Below are positions 32,427 to 42,303 of a DNA stretch of 64,000 bases, piece by piece. Origin of the DNA: Globisporangium splendens (taxonomy: Eukaryota > Oomycota > Peronosporomycetes > Pythiales > Pythiaceae); contig VFIW01000010.1 of the NCBI GenBank assembly GCA_006386115.1, positions 186,001 through 250,000 of the forward strand, written 5' to 3'. Under the pieces are notes generated by a model that worked only from the letters and a program-made list of their open reading frames with translations, was not told where the DNA came from and made no database searches. The position numbers and the translations under genes are program-made. The first letter of the stretch is position 1; the number at the start of each line of letters is the position of its first letter.

Positions 32427-32910
32427 ATGGCGCAGAACCCACTGACGGCATTCATCGGCTCCTTCATGGCCCCCAAGCACACGGCGGAAGATGACGTGCT
32501 GGTGCGTGTCTGAGAGCAGCTTCTCTTAGCTTCCCAATGCCGGTCTCGGCGTCTCAAACGGATCCGTGTCCATGAAACGTCGAGGGGATTTCCCTCATAA
32601 AGCTCCCTGCATTTTGCTCACATGCATATATGTGTGTGCTATGGTGTATATGCTTGCGCTTGAATAACAGAAACACCTGACGAAGACCGCCGACGGTGCG
32701 CAATGGCGTCTGGATGACGACGCCCCCGCCCACCGACCAAAGGGCTACCACCAGCAGGCGCAGTACACGTCTCCAGAAGGCTTCCCGGAGGTGCCGCGCC
32801 GATACACGGTGCCGTCGCACTCGGCGGGCCAGGACTTCGAGACGTACGCGGCCAACTCGTACTCGTCGGCCATCGCGATCCAGGAACTGATCAAGAAGCG
32901 CGGTTTCTAA
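32427..32910 (+). CDS. small orphan protein, 104 residues
   Basis: Two exons (32427-32501, 32671-32910) join in phase 0. The protein begins MAQNPLTAFIGSFMAPKH. It has a central run rich in Gln, Tyr and Pro (YHQQAQYTSPEGFPEVPRRY) and ends in a short helix with ELIKKRGF. Clean splice sites and protein-like composition support it. No domain is recognised. The first 20 residues could be a weak organelle signal, but few basic residues are present. Confidence 0.55.
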
Positions 32911-33178
32911 ACGACGTCGGCAGTTATACGACAACGCAATGAGCGAAATAAATAAACCGACACGCTGAATGGGAATGGAAGACACTGCGCATTGTGCACA
33001 CAGCTATGGAGTGATCTGCTGCTGCTTTTTAACGTGGAAATGAAAGCTCCTGCAATCGCCGCAGTAAACCGTTGAAGAAGAAACACAAAAAGCAATACAA
33101 GCATTGGGGCATTATTGTGTGTCCGAATCAAAACTATCGTATTCGCCAGTTGCACTCTGTTCCTAAAAGCGATCTATT

Positions 33179-34228
33179 CTATGCCGTGTCGCTGCTGCCG
33201 GCTTCGTCCGGTCTGGAGTTGTAGAGGTACACCTACGACAGTACAGCAGCACCATGGCACGAAAAGAGCATCAGGCACCATTACATAGGGGGGAATTGCA
33301 GGAATCATTTCGCGCCTGGCATTCGGTACCTTTGTGCCTTTGAAGTCGCGGATCTCGTCGTAGCGCCATCCTGGGATCGAAAACACGTACGTGACAATAC
33401 GCACGCGATTCCGTCGCGCTTCCTCCAACCTAGTCACAGAGCAAACGCGATTATGAGATTCATTTGGTGCCAATTGTATTTTCACATTGTCAATGCAAGC
33501 AGGACGCACTTTGGTAGCAGCAATTTGATCCCCTAGGAACACACCAAAACACATTACACTTTGCCTTTGCATGTTACTGTGTGATACAAAATCTCGGCGT
33601 ACCTGGGGCACCAAATAGAGAAACAATGCCGTCGCGGACGATAAATCCACTTGCAGCGCATCGTCATGCACGATCTCCACAAGGTCACTCACACCATGGT
33701 CCTACATACACGCAACAACCACGATGAAGAAGACAGTATGTCAAAGAGCCTTTCTAGCATCGTCGCAGGTGCGTAGTTCCATTTCTCCTCAATGAAGTTG
33801 AGCCAATAGCAGCAATAGCAATGGTCTTACATCAACGCGCTGCTTCGCCTTCGCGACCAGCTCTGCATTGTACTCGACGCCGACGCACCTATTTCATGAT
33901 CGAAAATGCACACATTGAACACCAAGGCGTGTGTACCCATTTACGCACACACGTGTATGCACATACATTCAATATATCAAAAAGGTACCCGCCATTCTCT
34001 GTTATCATCTCACCTCGCGCCACTTGTCTGCGCCGCATGCACGAGGATGCGCGCGTCGCCGCAGCCCAAGTCGAAGAGCACGTCCTGCGCGCTCAGCTGC
34101 AGCAACTCCATGGCGAACACCAGCACGCCGTCGCCGCTGGGTGTGAACGGCGCGAGCTTGGACGCCGCGGCTTGCACGTCGCCGCGTCCGCTTCCATCGT
34201 CACCAGCTTGTCCTTCCTGCATTGTCAT
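33179..34228 (-). CDS. ATPSCKMT/FAM173-like lysine methyltransferase
   Basis: Six exons (34228-34014, 33888-33831, 33701-33603, 33532-33510, 33429-33330, 33232-33179) give 182 residues; one exon is only 23 nt. The Rossmann core is clear: LAPFTPSGDGVLVFAMELL, then motif I DVLFDLGCGDARILVHAA, the acidic second strand CVGVEYNAELV, IVHDDALQVD and FLYLVPQGIKLLLPKL, followed by VTYVFSIPGW. This order fits the FAM173/ATPSCKMT-ANTKMT family, which methylates lysines of ATP synthase subunit c or the ADP/ATP carrier in animals. The N-terminal membrane or mitochondrial anchor of those proteins is not visible here, so the substrate and location are open. The upstream neighbour is divergent. Confidence 0.72.
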
Positions 34229-34350
34229 GTGCAGCTTGATACTTGGACACTTTGGTACTTGAGGGGATACGAAGTGTAGGTTGCGTAACCATGTCCAAGG
34301 TTACACAATGGCTGCTAAGTTCGCATTTTGGCACTCACTTTTCGCTGTAA
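34229..34350. promoter_or_regulatory. 122-bp bidirectional promoter region
   Basis: Only 122 bases separate the start codons of the methyltransferase (minus) and a small orphan (plus), so both promoters must lie here. No CCAAT box is evident. A TCACTTTTCGC near 34335 resembles an initiator for the plus-strand gene. Confidence 0.5.
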
Positions 34351-34888
34351 ATGATGGCAGATGCGCACGAGTTCATTGGTGACGGCGCGTATGTGGGCGA
34401 TGGCGGCGCCACGCTGCAGCGACTATGGTAATGAAAAAAACTACAACAGCTTGTGCGCTCTCACTCTAGTTCTCGTATGTCTGTACATGACCTCACTGTC
34501 GCTATCTCTGTTGCGCAATAGGGACTTTGCCGAGTGGAAGATGATCCGGAATTGCCCAGGGCGGTACATCCTCAAGCACCGCAAGAGCTCTCCGCTGCTG
34601 CTGGACGGCGTCCACGTCACGCAAGTGCCTACAGACGCGTTCGTGGCTGCAGCTCTAGGTGTGGACCGCGAGGCCATCCACGTGCACCATTTGCAGAGCG
34701 AACGGTGCGCAGACGCCGTGTGTGTCGTGGTGTTTGACGGTCCTGGTGGCAACGGCGGCGGCGTGATCACGTACTGCAAGCGCGAGCAGGATGGCGACGA
34801 AGATGTGGTGTACGTGCATACGCTCAACACAGCGTCGGGGCTTCAGCGCAAGCTCGAGGGACTCCGCATCGCCCACGTGCTCCCGTGA
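34351..34888 (+). CDS. small conserved-looking orphan, 147 residues
   Basis: Two exons (34351-34427, 34522-34888) join with a codon split (TG/G, Trp26). It starts MMADAHEFIGDGAYVG. A compact sequence follows with NCPGRYILKHR, a FVAAALGVD helix, ADAVCVVVFDGPGG, VITYCKRE and VYVHTLNTASGLQRKLEGL. The alternation of strands and helices looks like a folded alpha/beta protein. No family is recognised. It is divergent from the methyltransferase and ends 14 bases before the stop of the coiled-coil gene. Confidence 0.6.
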
Positions 34889-34902
34889 CTAAAATTCATA
34901 AC

Positions 34903-37900
34903 TTACTGCTGGCTCTGGTGGAACGACGCGAGCGTCTGCTGGAAGCGCTGCATCGACTGCTGAGCCTGCTTGAGTGTGTGCGGATGGCGCGCTACTGCCA
35001 CGCGCAGCAGGTGGTGAACGCGGTCCTGTCGCCATTTCCTGTACAGCGCGCTTTGTGCATCGCGGCGCATCAGCGCGTCCTTCTCGCGTGCCTGGTGGCG
35101 CTGATCCAGAGTATCGTACGAATAGAATGCGTCGATATGGCCAATATACTCTGTGGGCGACAGGGTGCTGTTGGAAGCGACATCGTGTGGCTGAGGAGCG
35201 TTGTTGTTGCTGCTATTCGGTTCTGCTGGTGCATTGCATACGCCACTGAGAAGGTGAAGATACTGCTGGTGACTGAATGACTCATTGTTGTTGCTGCTGC
35301 TGGCAGGTGGCACATTGAAGGACCGTGATAACGATGGCTGAAGAAGCGCCTCGAGTCTGCGTCGCGAGTCTTCCATCGCCGCGTCCATCTCCACAGACGA
35401 CGCTGCGAGGCGCTGCTGCAGCCGCTGGAGCTCTTCTTCTTCCTCTCGGATAGTCAAGTTCGTGTCGCTCACGTTGCACGTTTCCATCTCACACAGCGCC
35501 ACCCTGGTGCAAACGCAGGTGCAAACACACAGCACATTATCTCTGCTTTCCCATAAAAAGAGAGACAGAAACAGAGCAAAACGTACTTGGTCGTCTCGAT
35601 CTGGTGGCGGATATCGGACGCCAGTTTCCGCTTCAGCTCTGCGAGTGCCACCACATTCGATTCTACTGTGTGGTTCTGGCCACGGAGCACAGTGCTCTTA
35701 TTTTGTGCTTGATCAGGTTGCGACGGTGGTTCGTGGGTAATCTGTTGGTGCTTGCGAAGAAACTGCGTGGTCTTGGGAAGTCTGTGTGCATCGAGCGGCG
35801 GCTTCTTGGTTGCGCTTGCCTCGTTCAACTTGTTGTCGCAACCCACGTAGACCGAACCATCGCCCGATCGTCCGTCTCCTGCTGTTGTCATAGTCTTGTA
35901 CTTTTCGACGCGCATTTGCGCCTGTGCTGCAACCTCGCGCATGTCGTCGTACTCGCCTCGAAGCTTGGACAATGCAAACTCATGGGTCTGCCTCTGGGTC
36001 TCGACGAGTGCAAGTCGCTCTTCCAACTTGCTTTTCTCCCTACACTCCCCAGCAACGAAATGACGAACGCGCGCAATGAACAACACGGCATCGACCCCAC
36101 TTTTGTGCGTGTACCTACCTCTTAAGGATGGTCGCGTTTGCGATGTGGCATGCGAGTTCGGTCCGGCAAAGCCGCAAGTCTCGCCGCAGCTCGGTGCACA
36201 TGCGCTCAATTTCGGACCGCGCGACTCGGAGCGACGTCATCTCGTGCTCCATCTGCAACAATATCCACACAAGCATGCGTCAGGAATTTGTGATATCCAA
36301 GTTGCTATAAACAGAGTTATTTTCTTTCTGCACCTCGGCACGCTCAGTCTCGAATTGCGATTTGTGGACGCGCAGCAGTTCCTGACCAGCGCGCACCTCG
36401 ACTTCGAGGATCTTGACCTGTGTGCGCGATTGCGTCTCGAGGAAGTGAAGAAACTCGTTCTGGGCATGCTTGGACTCTTCATTGCCTGCGCTTGAATCGT
36501 GATTTCCGTTGTCGTGGACCAAGTCGAAGCTTTGCTCGACCATCACGAGAAGCTGTGCGTGTAGTTGGCCAAGCGCGCGATCAAACTCAGTTGCCATCTT
36601 CTTGGAGGACAGTGTGTCCGTTGCCGCTTTCAACAGCTACGCCAGCAAGAAAACGTCAGATTGAACACAGATTTTTCACCAGCGGAGAGATCAAACTCCT
36701 CTGGAGGTGGTGTGGCTTCTTACCGTGTGTATGTTGCACAACTTGTTCTCAAGCGTCTCCACGAGCAGCATGCAACTATTGCTTCTATCATCGGGATACT
36801 CGGTAGTAGTCTCAGTTGCCTTGTCCACCAGCTCTTGAGTCGTTGTCGAAGACTCCACGAGCGTCTGGACTCCGATACTACGACATTCCACCGGTTCACT
36901 GTTTCCGTGCTCATGGCGCAGTGCTGCGGGTCCTGAGTGACTCGTGCTGTCTAGGGATCCAAGACGAGCGGGTATCGAGAGCGATCGCGTCGGAGATAAT
37001 CGCAGTGGCGGCGGTGGCGAAGTCGTACCACTCGCTCTAGGTCTCTTCTCGCGAACATTGAAGCTGCTGGATGGTGACGATGGTGTCTTCTTTCGCGTCC
37101 AGATCTGCTTCATGTCGCTGAGGAATCCGATGGTTGTCGCCGATTTTTTCTTTAAGAAAGATGGTGTTTGAGGGTGATTGTTGTTGCCTGTCAATGTGGA
37201 TGCTGCCTCCTGCTGCGAGTTCCGTGCAATGGCTTCGCTCGCAGCGAGAGTCGCCATATCTTCCGTGGACCGCAAGGTCTGCGGCACCAGAGAATCAGGC
37301 ATCGCGGTGCAGTCGATTGTGCCGTGGGTGCGGACTTTAATTTGTGGAAACAGCAGCGGCGGTGGCGTGCTTTCAATATCCTGATGTCCCCTATTCGTGT
37401 CCAGCAAAGTCGCAGCCACTGGTGATGACACTGTCGCGATGGGTTTGCTGGTTTCGCTTGGGGAGACTGAAGCCAGGTAATCAGCGTCCTCCATTTTTGT
37501 CGAGGTGACGGCACCCACGTCGTCTTCATTGGATGTCTGAAGCCGTGGCTGCTGTTGCTCTACTTCTTGTGAAAATGGTGCAGAGAGTGGGGGATTTGGT
37601 CTCGACTCGTAATCGACGAGTTCGATCGAAGCACGACGGTTTCCTGTGCTGATCAATTTTTGCGCCAGCACTAAAGACAGTGGACGTTCCAGTAGCACCA
37701 TGAACGTTGAATCCGGCGGTGTGTCTGCCGTGGACTCCGCTGGAATTGGATCCACCTCTGCTGTTATGCGCTTGATAAGTGGTGCACGCAGCGGGCTCAA
37801 TAATCCACCACCGCCACCGTCGTTTCGACCTGCACCTTGAGACTCAACACCAGCAACGGTACCAGGCAATTGGCCCTGGGACGACAAAGTCTTGGTCTCA

Positions 37901-38127
37901 TCGTCATTTGCGATCCCTGGAATCATTCCACGTGATTCACTTGTAGTAGCAGCAGTGGGAGCGTTCTGTGGGAGCACGGACGCAACTTCGGTGGTAGAAT
38001 CGGATGAATCATCATTGTCAGCGGGTGGAAGCTGGCTGGTGTTGTTGTCGCTGGTGCTGCTGCGACGTCGGAAGAGCGCGTGGGGATGCGATCGTCGCAA
38101 AAGTCTTGATCCACGCTCCGGCATCAC
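34903..38127 (-). CDS. large coiled-coil protein, 971 residues
   Basis: Five exons (38127-36724, 36636-36313, 36252-36119, 36039-35587, 35503-34903) join in frame. Residues 1-465 are low-complexity, rich in Ser, Pro and Thr. From about 475 to 790 the protein is a heptad-like coiled coil with breaks (EFDRALGQLHAQLLVMVEQ, QVKILEVEVRAGQELL, EMTSLRVARSEIERM, KLEERLALVETQRQTHEFAL). A second helical region (EEEEELQRLQQRLAA) follows. The tail holds a basic, helical stretch (LYRKWRQDRVHHLL). Such a layout suits a cytoskeletal or centrosomal scaffold, but no known family is recognised. The donor at 36312 (GTTTAT) is weak, so that junction is the least sure. Confidence 0.6.
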
Positions 38128-38481
38128 GAGGTAGACGCTCGGGCGAACCTAGTGCAGGAGCTGACTGATTGTGCATCCTCTGCGTTTTCGTGTGTGGTTG
38201 CTATTGCTATAGTTACTTGAGGCTCACTGTCCACACGACCGAACGGAATGCTGCAATTTACAACGCGGAGACTCGCTGGGAGTCGTGGATCTGACGGTTG
38301 GGTTGCGGAAATTATAAGCAAGTGTAGCCATTTCGAATGTGTCAACAAGACGAGTCTCTGTTGCTTCAGGAACATTTAACAAGTATGACGCGCAATATTT
38401 TGCAGCAGTACGTCTTTGTGCTCTCTTCCTCCACGACGTTCGCCTCTCAGTGCATGCGTAGCGAGAGTGATAATCAATGGC
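38128..38481. other. intergenic region upstream of the coiled-coil gene
   Basis: No gene seen. It should contain the coiled-coil promoter and the 3' UTR of the small secreted protein gene, both on the minus strand. Confidence 0.5.
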
Positions 38482-38806
38482 TCAGGCGATGTTGGTGTCG
38501 AGCGCTGGCGCGGGCGTCGACTCGGCGTCCTCGTAGAACGCGACCCAGCACTCTGGGAAGGCGCAGTTCGCGGCCGGATCTCGATACACCCACGTGCCAT
38601 CACCACACATTTTCATATCCCAGTCGCATGCCTGCAGCAATCGCCCATGCGACACACACTTGCGCGTTAGGATATCGTTTGTCAAAGCAGCATTTACGAA
38701 AACGTACCTGGGAAGAGCCCCATGACGGCGCAGGCGACGCTTTCTTCGCGGAAACCGCGTGAAGCAGCAGCAGAAGCAGAAGCACGTGAGGGACGCTGGT
38801 TGGCAT
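38482..38806 (-). CDS. small secreted Cys-containing protein, 82 residues
   Basis: Two exons (38806-38708, 38631-38482). The N-terminus MPTSVPHVLLLLLLLHAVSA is a clear signal peptide, with likely cleavage after VSA. The mature part of about 60 residues begins KKASPAPSW. It holds one four-Cys module: C-D-W-D-M-K-x-C-G-D-G-x-W-V-x-R-D-P, then N-C-A-F-x-x-C. I recall modules of this C..DMK.CPDG..V.RDP..C.F..C type in many oomycete secreted proteins (from memory, not checked). The end is acidic and Pro-rich. No RxLR motif. It could act outside the cell, in the wall or at a host surface; this is a guess. Confidence 0.65.
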
Positions 38807-39041
38807 GACGGAAACTCGCTTGGTCTTTGTCTTGTGCCTGTGGACCTCAGATGAGAAAATGCAAACAAAGAATCGAGTGCATGGCAATTTTTTCTGAAGA
38901 AAGTGCACACATTTGCTTCCAGTCTGCGTGTTGACTTTTCCAAGTCCGCCAGCATCTCAAAATTTACTTGATCTATCTATCTATCTACTCTATGGACGAC
39001 TTTGAAATATATACACAGCAGATGCAATCGTCGAGGCATTT

Positions 39042-41891
39042 CTACTTGGTGCCGACGACCACGAGCTGCAAATCGCCCTGCAATTGCCGGATCAGCCGCG
39101 ACACGACCTCGTTGTCCTTTGCCATCGCCGTCGCCTCGACTTGCGTCAACAGAGCGAGCACATCTTGCTGGTGGTGCACGATGCGCGCATTCAACGACGA
39201 CGCGCGCACGAGCACTTGCAGCACACGCATACGCTTTGCGAGCTCCTCTGCTGTGGACACTGGTGCTTCTTGCAGAGTCAGTAGTGCGCGCAGCAACGGG
39301 AGGAACACGGAGCCACACACGGCGAGAAGCGCCATGAAATCAGCAACCAGTTCCTGCTCTTTCGTTGCGTCCTGGGCAGCATTGGGCGTTGGCGACGCGA
39401 ATCCAAGCAGCACGCGCAGACCGAGCGCCTGCACCTGCTGTTGCATGTCAGCAGACAGATCCACTGTCACAGATCCGGCGTTCGAACTCGCCGACGAGAC
39501 ACATGCGCGGTACAGCAGCACGAGCGTGTGCACATCGACGAGCGGCATCGTCTCGAGCGTTGCTGCTTGACGCGAGAGCGAAGGCGCCAAGATCTGCGAC
39601 AGCGTGACGCCCAATTGCATCGAGATCAAGACGTGGCATACGTGCTGCACCAGACGCAGGTGCAACTGGTTCGCTGCTGCTTGCTGCTGCTTCGTGGTTG
39701 TTGTCGTTTGGGTGCGAGCGAGCACGGAACTCATGAGGAAACTCACCAAGTGCGCGATATCCAAACACTCGCGGCGCTGGAAGAGAATGTCCATCAGGAA
39801 GCTCTTGGCGTTGAAGTCGACGCGGTCGCTCTTGCAGCAGCTCGAGAGCGCGCGCAGCAGCGCGACAGGGTACTGTGGCAAATGGTAGATCAGCGACACA
39901 AACTCCATCTGGTCGGCGGCATCGAGTGCATCAAACTGGGTCGTCGGTTTGCTCTTTTTGCTGTTGCTGACTTGTTCTGTGTCTTCTGTCGCTGCTGCTG
40001 CAGGAGGCGCCAAGTCGAAAAAGTTGACGAGGTTCACGAGAATGCCCTGCATGTGCTCCTTGGCGGTCCACTCGACAGGCAATTGCTTGATCACAGAGAT
40101 CATCATAAAGAGGCACTGGCGACCCAGTTCCATGTGCGCGCGCTCCAAATGGCCCAACAAGTTGCCAAAGCACGCCATCCACTGCATGATCAGGTCCCAC
40201 TTCGGCCATGGCTTCAAAATCGCAAGCTGTTCGAGGACGAACGACGTACAAATCCGGAACGTCACCGATTTCGACGAGCTCTTGTTGTACAACCGAGTGA
40301 AGCACTCGAGGAGCTCGTCCTGCTTCACGTTGGCGGCTTCCATATCCACGCCACTTGCATCAACACTCGGACTCGGACACTTTTGTGCTGCATTAGCCGT
40401 GAGCAACAGCGTCACGACCTCCAGGAGCGAGCGAATGATGACATGTGTGCCACCGAGCGAGCGCAATTCGTCCGAAGCTTCGTATTTCGCAAACGCCGAG
40501 ACGACAAATGTGAAAATGCGACCTTCAAGTGCATTCGACTGGAATTTCGCGGGCATCTTGAGGAAAATGCACGCAAATTTGGCAATCGCGACGTTGATAC
40601 CGTACCAACGGGACAAGTACGCGTCACCACTGTTGACGATGTTGTGCTCGGGGAACAATGGGAACTTGAGCAGCAGCTGATCCTGAAGCCTTCGTGCGAC
40701 GCGGCAGAGCTCGCTCTCTGGGTTCGCGACCATAAACTCCGTGTTGGCGGATAACACGACGGTCGCGCTCTCAATGATGTACTGCATGTGCTCGACGTAC
40801 TCTTCCGATAGTGTCTCGACGTCACTTTCGAGGCACTCGACCCAGAGATCCAGCAGTGGCTGCAGCAGCGCACGCGACTTCTGCTGCCAAAAGCCCGCAT
40901 TGCGCAGTTGCTCCGATTGGTTGTTCGCGACGAGCACCGGCGTCGGGTACAGCACCATCGTCGGCGTGGACGCGGATCCAGCGCCGACGGTCCCCGTTCG
41001 TGCCGCTTGCTTGGAGTACAAGACACTGGATGGCGTCGCCGTCGCGCCACTCACGGGCGAGAAATCGATCGAAACTAGCAGTCGGTGCAGCACCTTGAGT
41101 GCCGCGAACCGCAGCGTCAGCGCGCCAGCCTTGGCAGCAGATTTCTTCTGTGAAATGCGACCTTTTCCCGTGCTGTCTTTCGCAGCTGTGCCACTACCAC
41201 TCGATGCCGAGGACGACGATTTCTTAAACGCAAGCAGATCGTAGCTGTTTGTGACCTTGATGCCCTGAGCCTGCGTCGCGGCGATGAGGTCGCGAAAGTT
41301 CTCGATAAGTCGCCCCAATTGCTCCAACCCGGCTTCGACACCGATCAATTCAGGCGCGACTTCGAGCAGCGCGCCAATCGCGCGCAGCGTGTCGTGGCGC
41401 ACACCGATCTGCAAGTGCGTGAGTCCACTGCAGCAGTACACGGCGATGAGCTTCGCAAACGGCGTGAGCGACTTGCCTGCGATGAGCGCCGGGAGCAGCA
41501 CTTTCCACGTCGCGACTGCGGCCTCGCGAACGATCGCTTCTTCGTCGACGAACGTCGGCAGAAACCGCTCGAGCACGACGGCGACGTTCGCGAGGATGTT
41601 GCTCGCGTGGGTCTGCACGAGCTCGCGCAGCCCCTGGAGCGCGCGTTGGCGAATGTGCGCGTTGTAGTGGCCGATCTGCGCGAGCAGATCGTTGAGCGAC
41701 AGGTTGCGGTGCGTCACGGCGTCGCCCTTGTCCTGCAGCACGCTCTGCTCGAGCATGTTGATGCGGCGCGACGAGATGGCCACCGACGTCACGTTGGCGG
41801 CCTGTGGTGCCTTGCGGCCCACCTTGTGCTTGGGCCGTTTGAAGTCCGCGGGCTTCTTCTTCACCTTGGTCGCGACCTTGGCCTTCGCCAT
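39042..41891 (-). CDS. TEX10: TEX10/IPI1-like pre-60S assembly factor
   Basis: A single exon of 949 residues, close to human TEX10 (929). The basic N-terminus (AKAKVATKVKKKPADFKRPKHKVGRK) and the family start (NLSLNDLLAQIGHYNAHIRQRALQGLRELV, then FLPTFVDEEAIVREAAVATW) fit the Ipi1 N-terminal domain, and the rest is HEAT/ARM-like helices. Ipi1/TEX10 works with Rix1/PELP1 and Ipi3/WDR18 in the Rix1 complex that recruits the Rea1 ATPase to pre-60S particles. An in-frame Met at 41981 exists, but 41891 lies just after a good promoter. The gene is intron-free although large. Confidence 0.85.
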   Translation of the reverse strand: MAKAKVATKVKKKPADFKRPKHKVGRKAPQAANVTSVAISSRRINMLEQSVLQDKGDAVTHRNLSLNDLLAQIGHYNAHIRQRALQGLRELVQTHASNILANVAVVLERFLPTFVDEEAIVREAAVATWKVLLPALIAGKSLTPFAKLIAVYCCSGLTHLQIGVRHDTLRAIGALLEVAPELIGVEAGLEQLGRLIENFRDLIAATQAQGIKVTNSYDLLAFKKSSSSASSGSGTAAKDSTGKGRISQKKSAAKAGALTLRFAALKVLHRLLVSIDFSPVSGATATPSSVLYSKQAARTGTVGAGSASTPTMVLYPTPVLVANNQSEQLRNAGFWQQKSRALLQPLLDLWVECLESDVETLSEEYVEHMQYIIESATVVLSANTEFMVANPESELCRVARRLQDQLLLKFPLFPEHNIVNSGDAYLSRWYGINVAIAKFACIFLKMPAKFQSNALEGRIFTFVVSAFAKYEASDELRSLGGTHVIIRSLLEVVTLLLTANAAQKCPSPSVDASGVDMEAANVKQDELLECFTRLYNKSSSKSVTFRICTSFVLEQLAILKPWPKWDLIMQWMACFGNLLGHLERAHMELGRQCLFMMISVIKQLPVEWTAKEHMQGILVNLVNFFDLAPPAAAATEDTEQVSNSKKSKPTTQFDALDAADQMEFVSLIYHLPQYPVALLRALSSCCKSDRVDFNAKSFLMDILFQRRECLDIAHLVSFLMSSVLARTQTTTTTKQQQAAANQLHLRLVQHVCHVLISMQLGVTLSQILAPSLSRQAATLETMPLVDVHTLVLLYRACVSSASSNAGSVTVDLSADMQQQVQALGLRVLLGFASPTPNAAQDATKEQELVADFMALLAVCGSVFLPLLRALLTLQEAPVSTAEELAKRMRVLQVLVRASSLNARIVHHQQDVLALLTQVEATAMAKDNEVVSRLIRQLQGDLQLVVVGTK

Positions 41892-42303
41892 GCTGCTTGT
41901 GTTGTGTTCTTTCGGGAAGTGAATGGCGCTTACCAGCGCGGCAGCATTCGTACACTGCGATTGGTGGAAAATTGAAATCACGGGTCTTGATTGGCCAAAT
42001 TAAAAGGGAAGCGATACCAAAATGCGCAGTTTCCCTTTTGCTGTCACTGCAGCTCCTCAAGCTCGGAGCAATGATAATGGAGGAACATGGGCGAACGAAT
42101 GGCGTTCGTTAATGGCGGCGCAAGCGCTCGCGCATATTGAGTAAAAGGTATGGATCGTGTAGCTGCCTGTCTGTATGACACTGTGTGCTAGTGCGCCTCT
42201 TGGCGCTTCTGGAGGTTGATGAAGCGCACCGTCGTCGTGTGCTGTGCAACCATGCTTTCCACTGGGAGTCGGTCGTTCTTGAGCACGGACGCGACGTGTT
42301 TGT
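41892..42303. other. upstream flank of TEX10
   Basis: Holds the TEX10 promoter described above and the 3' flank of the multi-membrane gene. No gene. Confidence 0.5.
41913..41994 (-). promoter_or_regulatory. TEX10 promoter: two CCAAT boxes and initiator
   Basis: On the minus strand CCAAT occurs at 41994-41990 and 41964-41960, exactly 30 bases apart. CATTCACTTCCCG at 41925-41913 resembles the oomycete initiator. The ATG at 41891 follows about 22 bases later, giving a very short leader. Confidence 0.45.

Noticed and set aside
39441..40754. 437-codon plus-strand ORF
   Set aside because: A shadow antisense to TEX10, with no domain.
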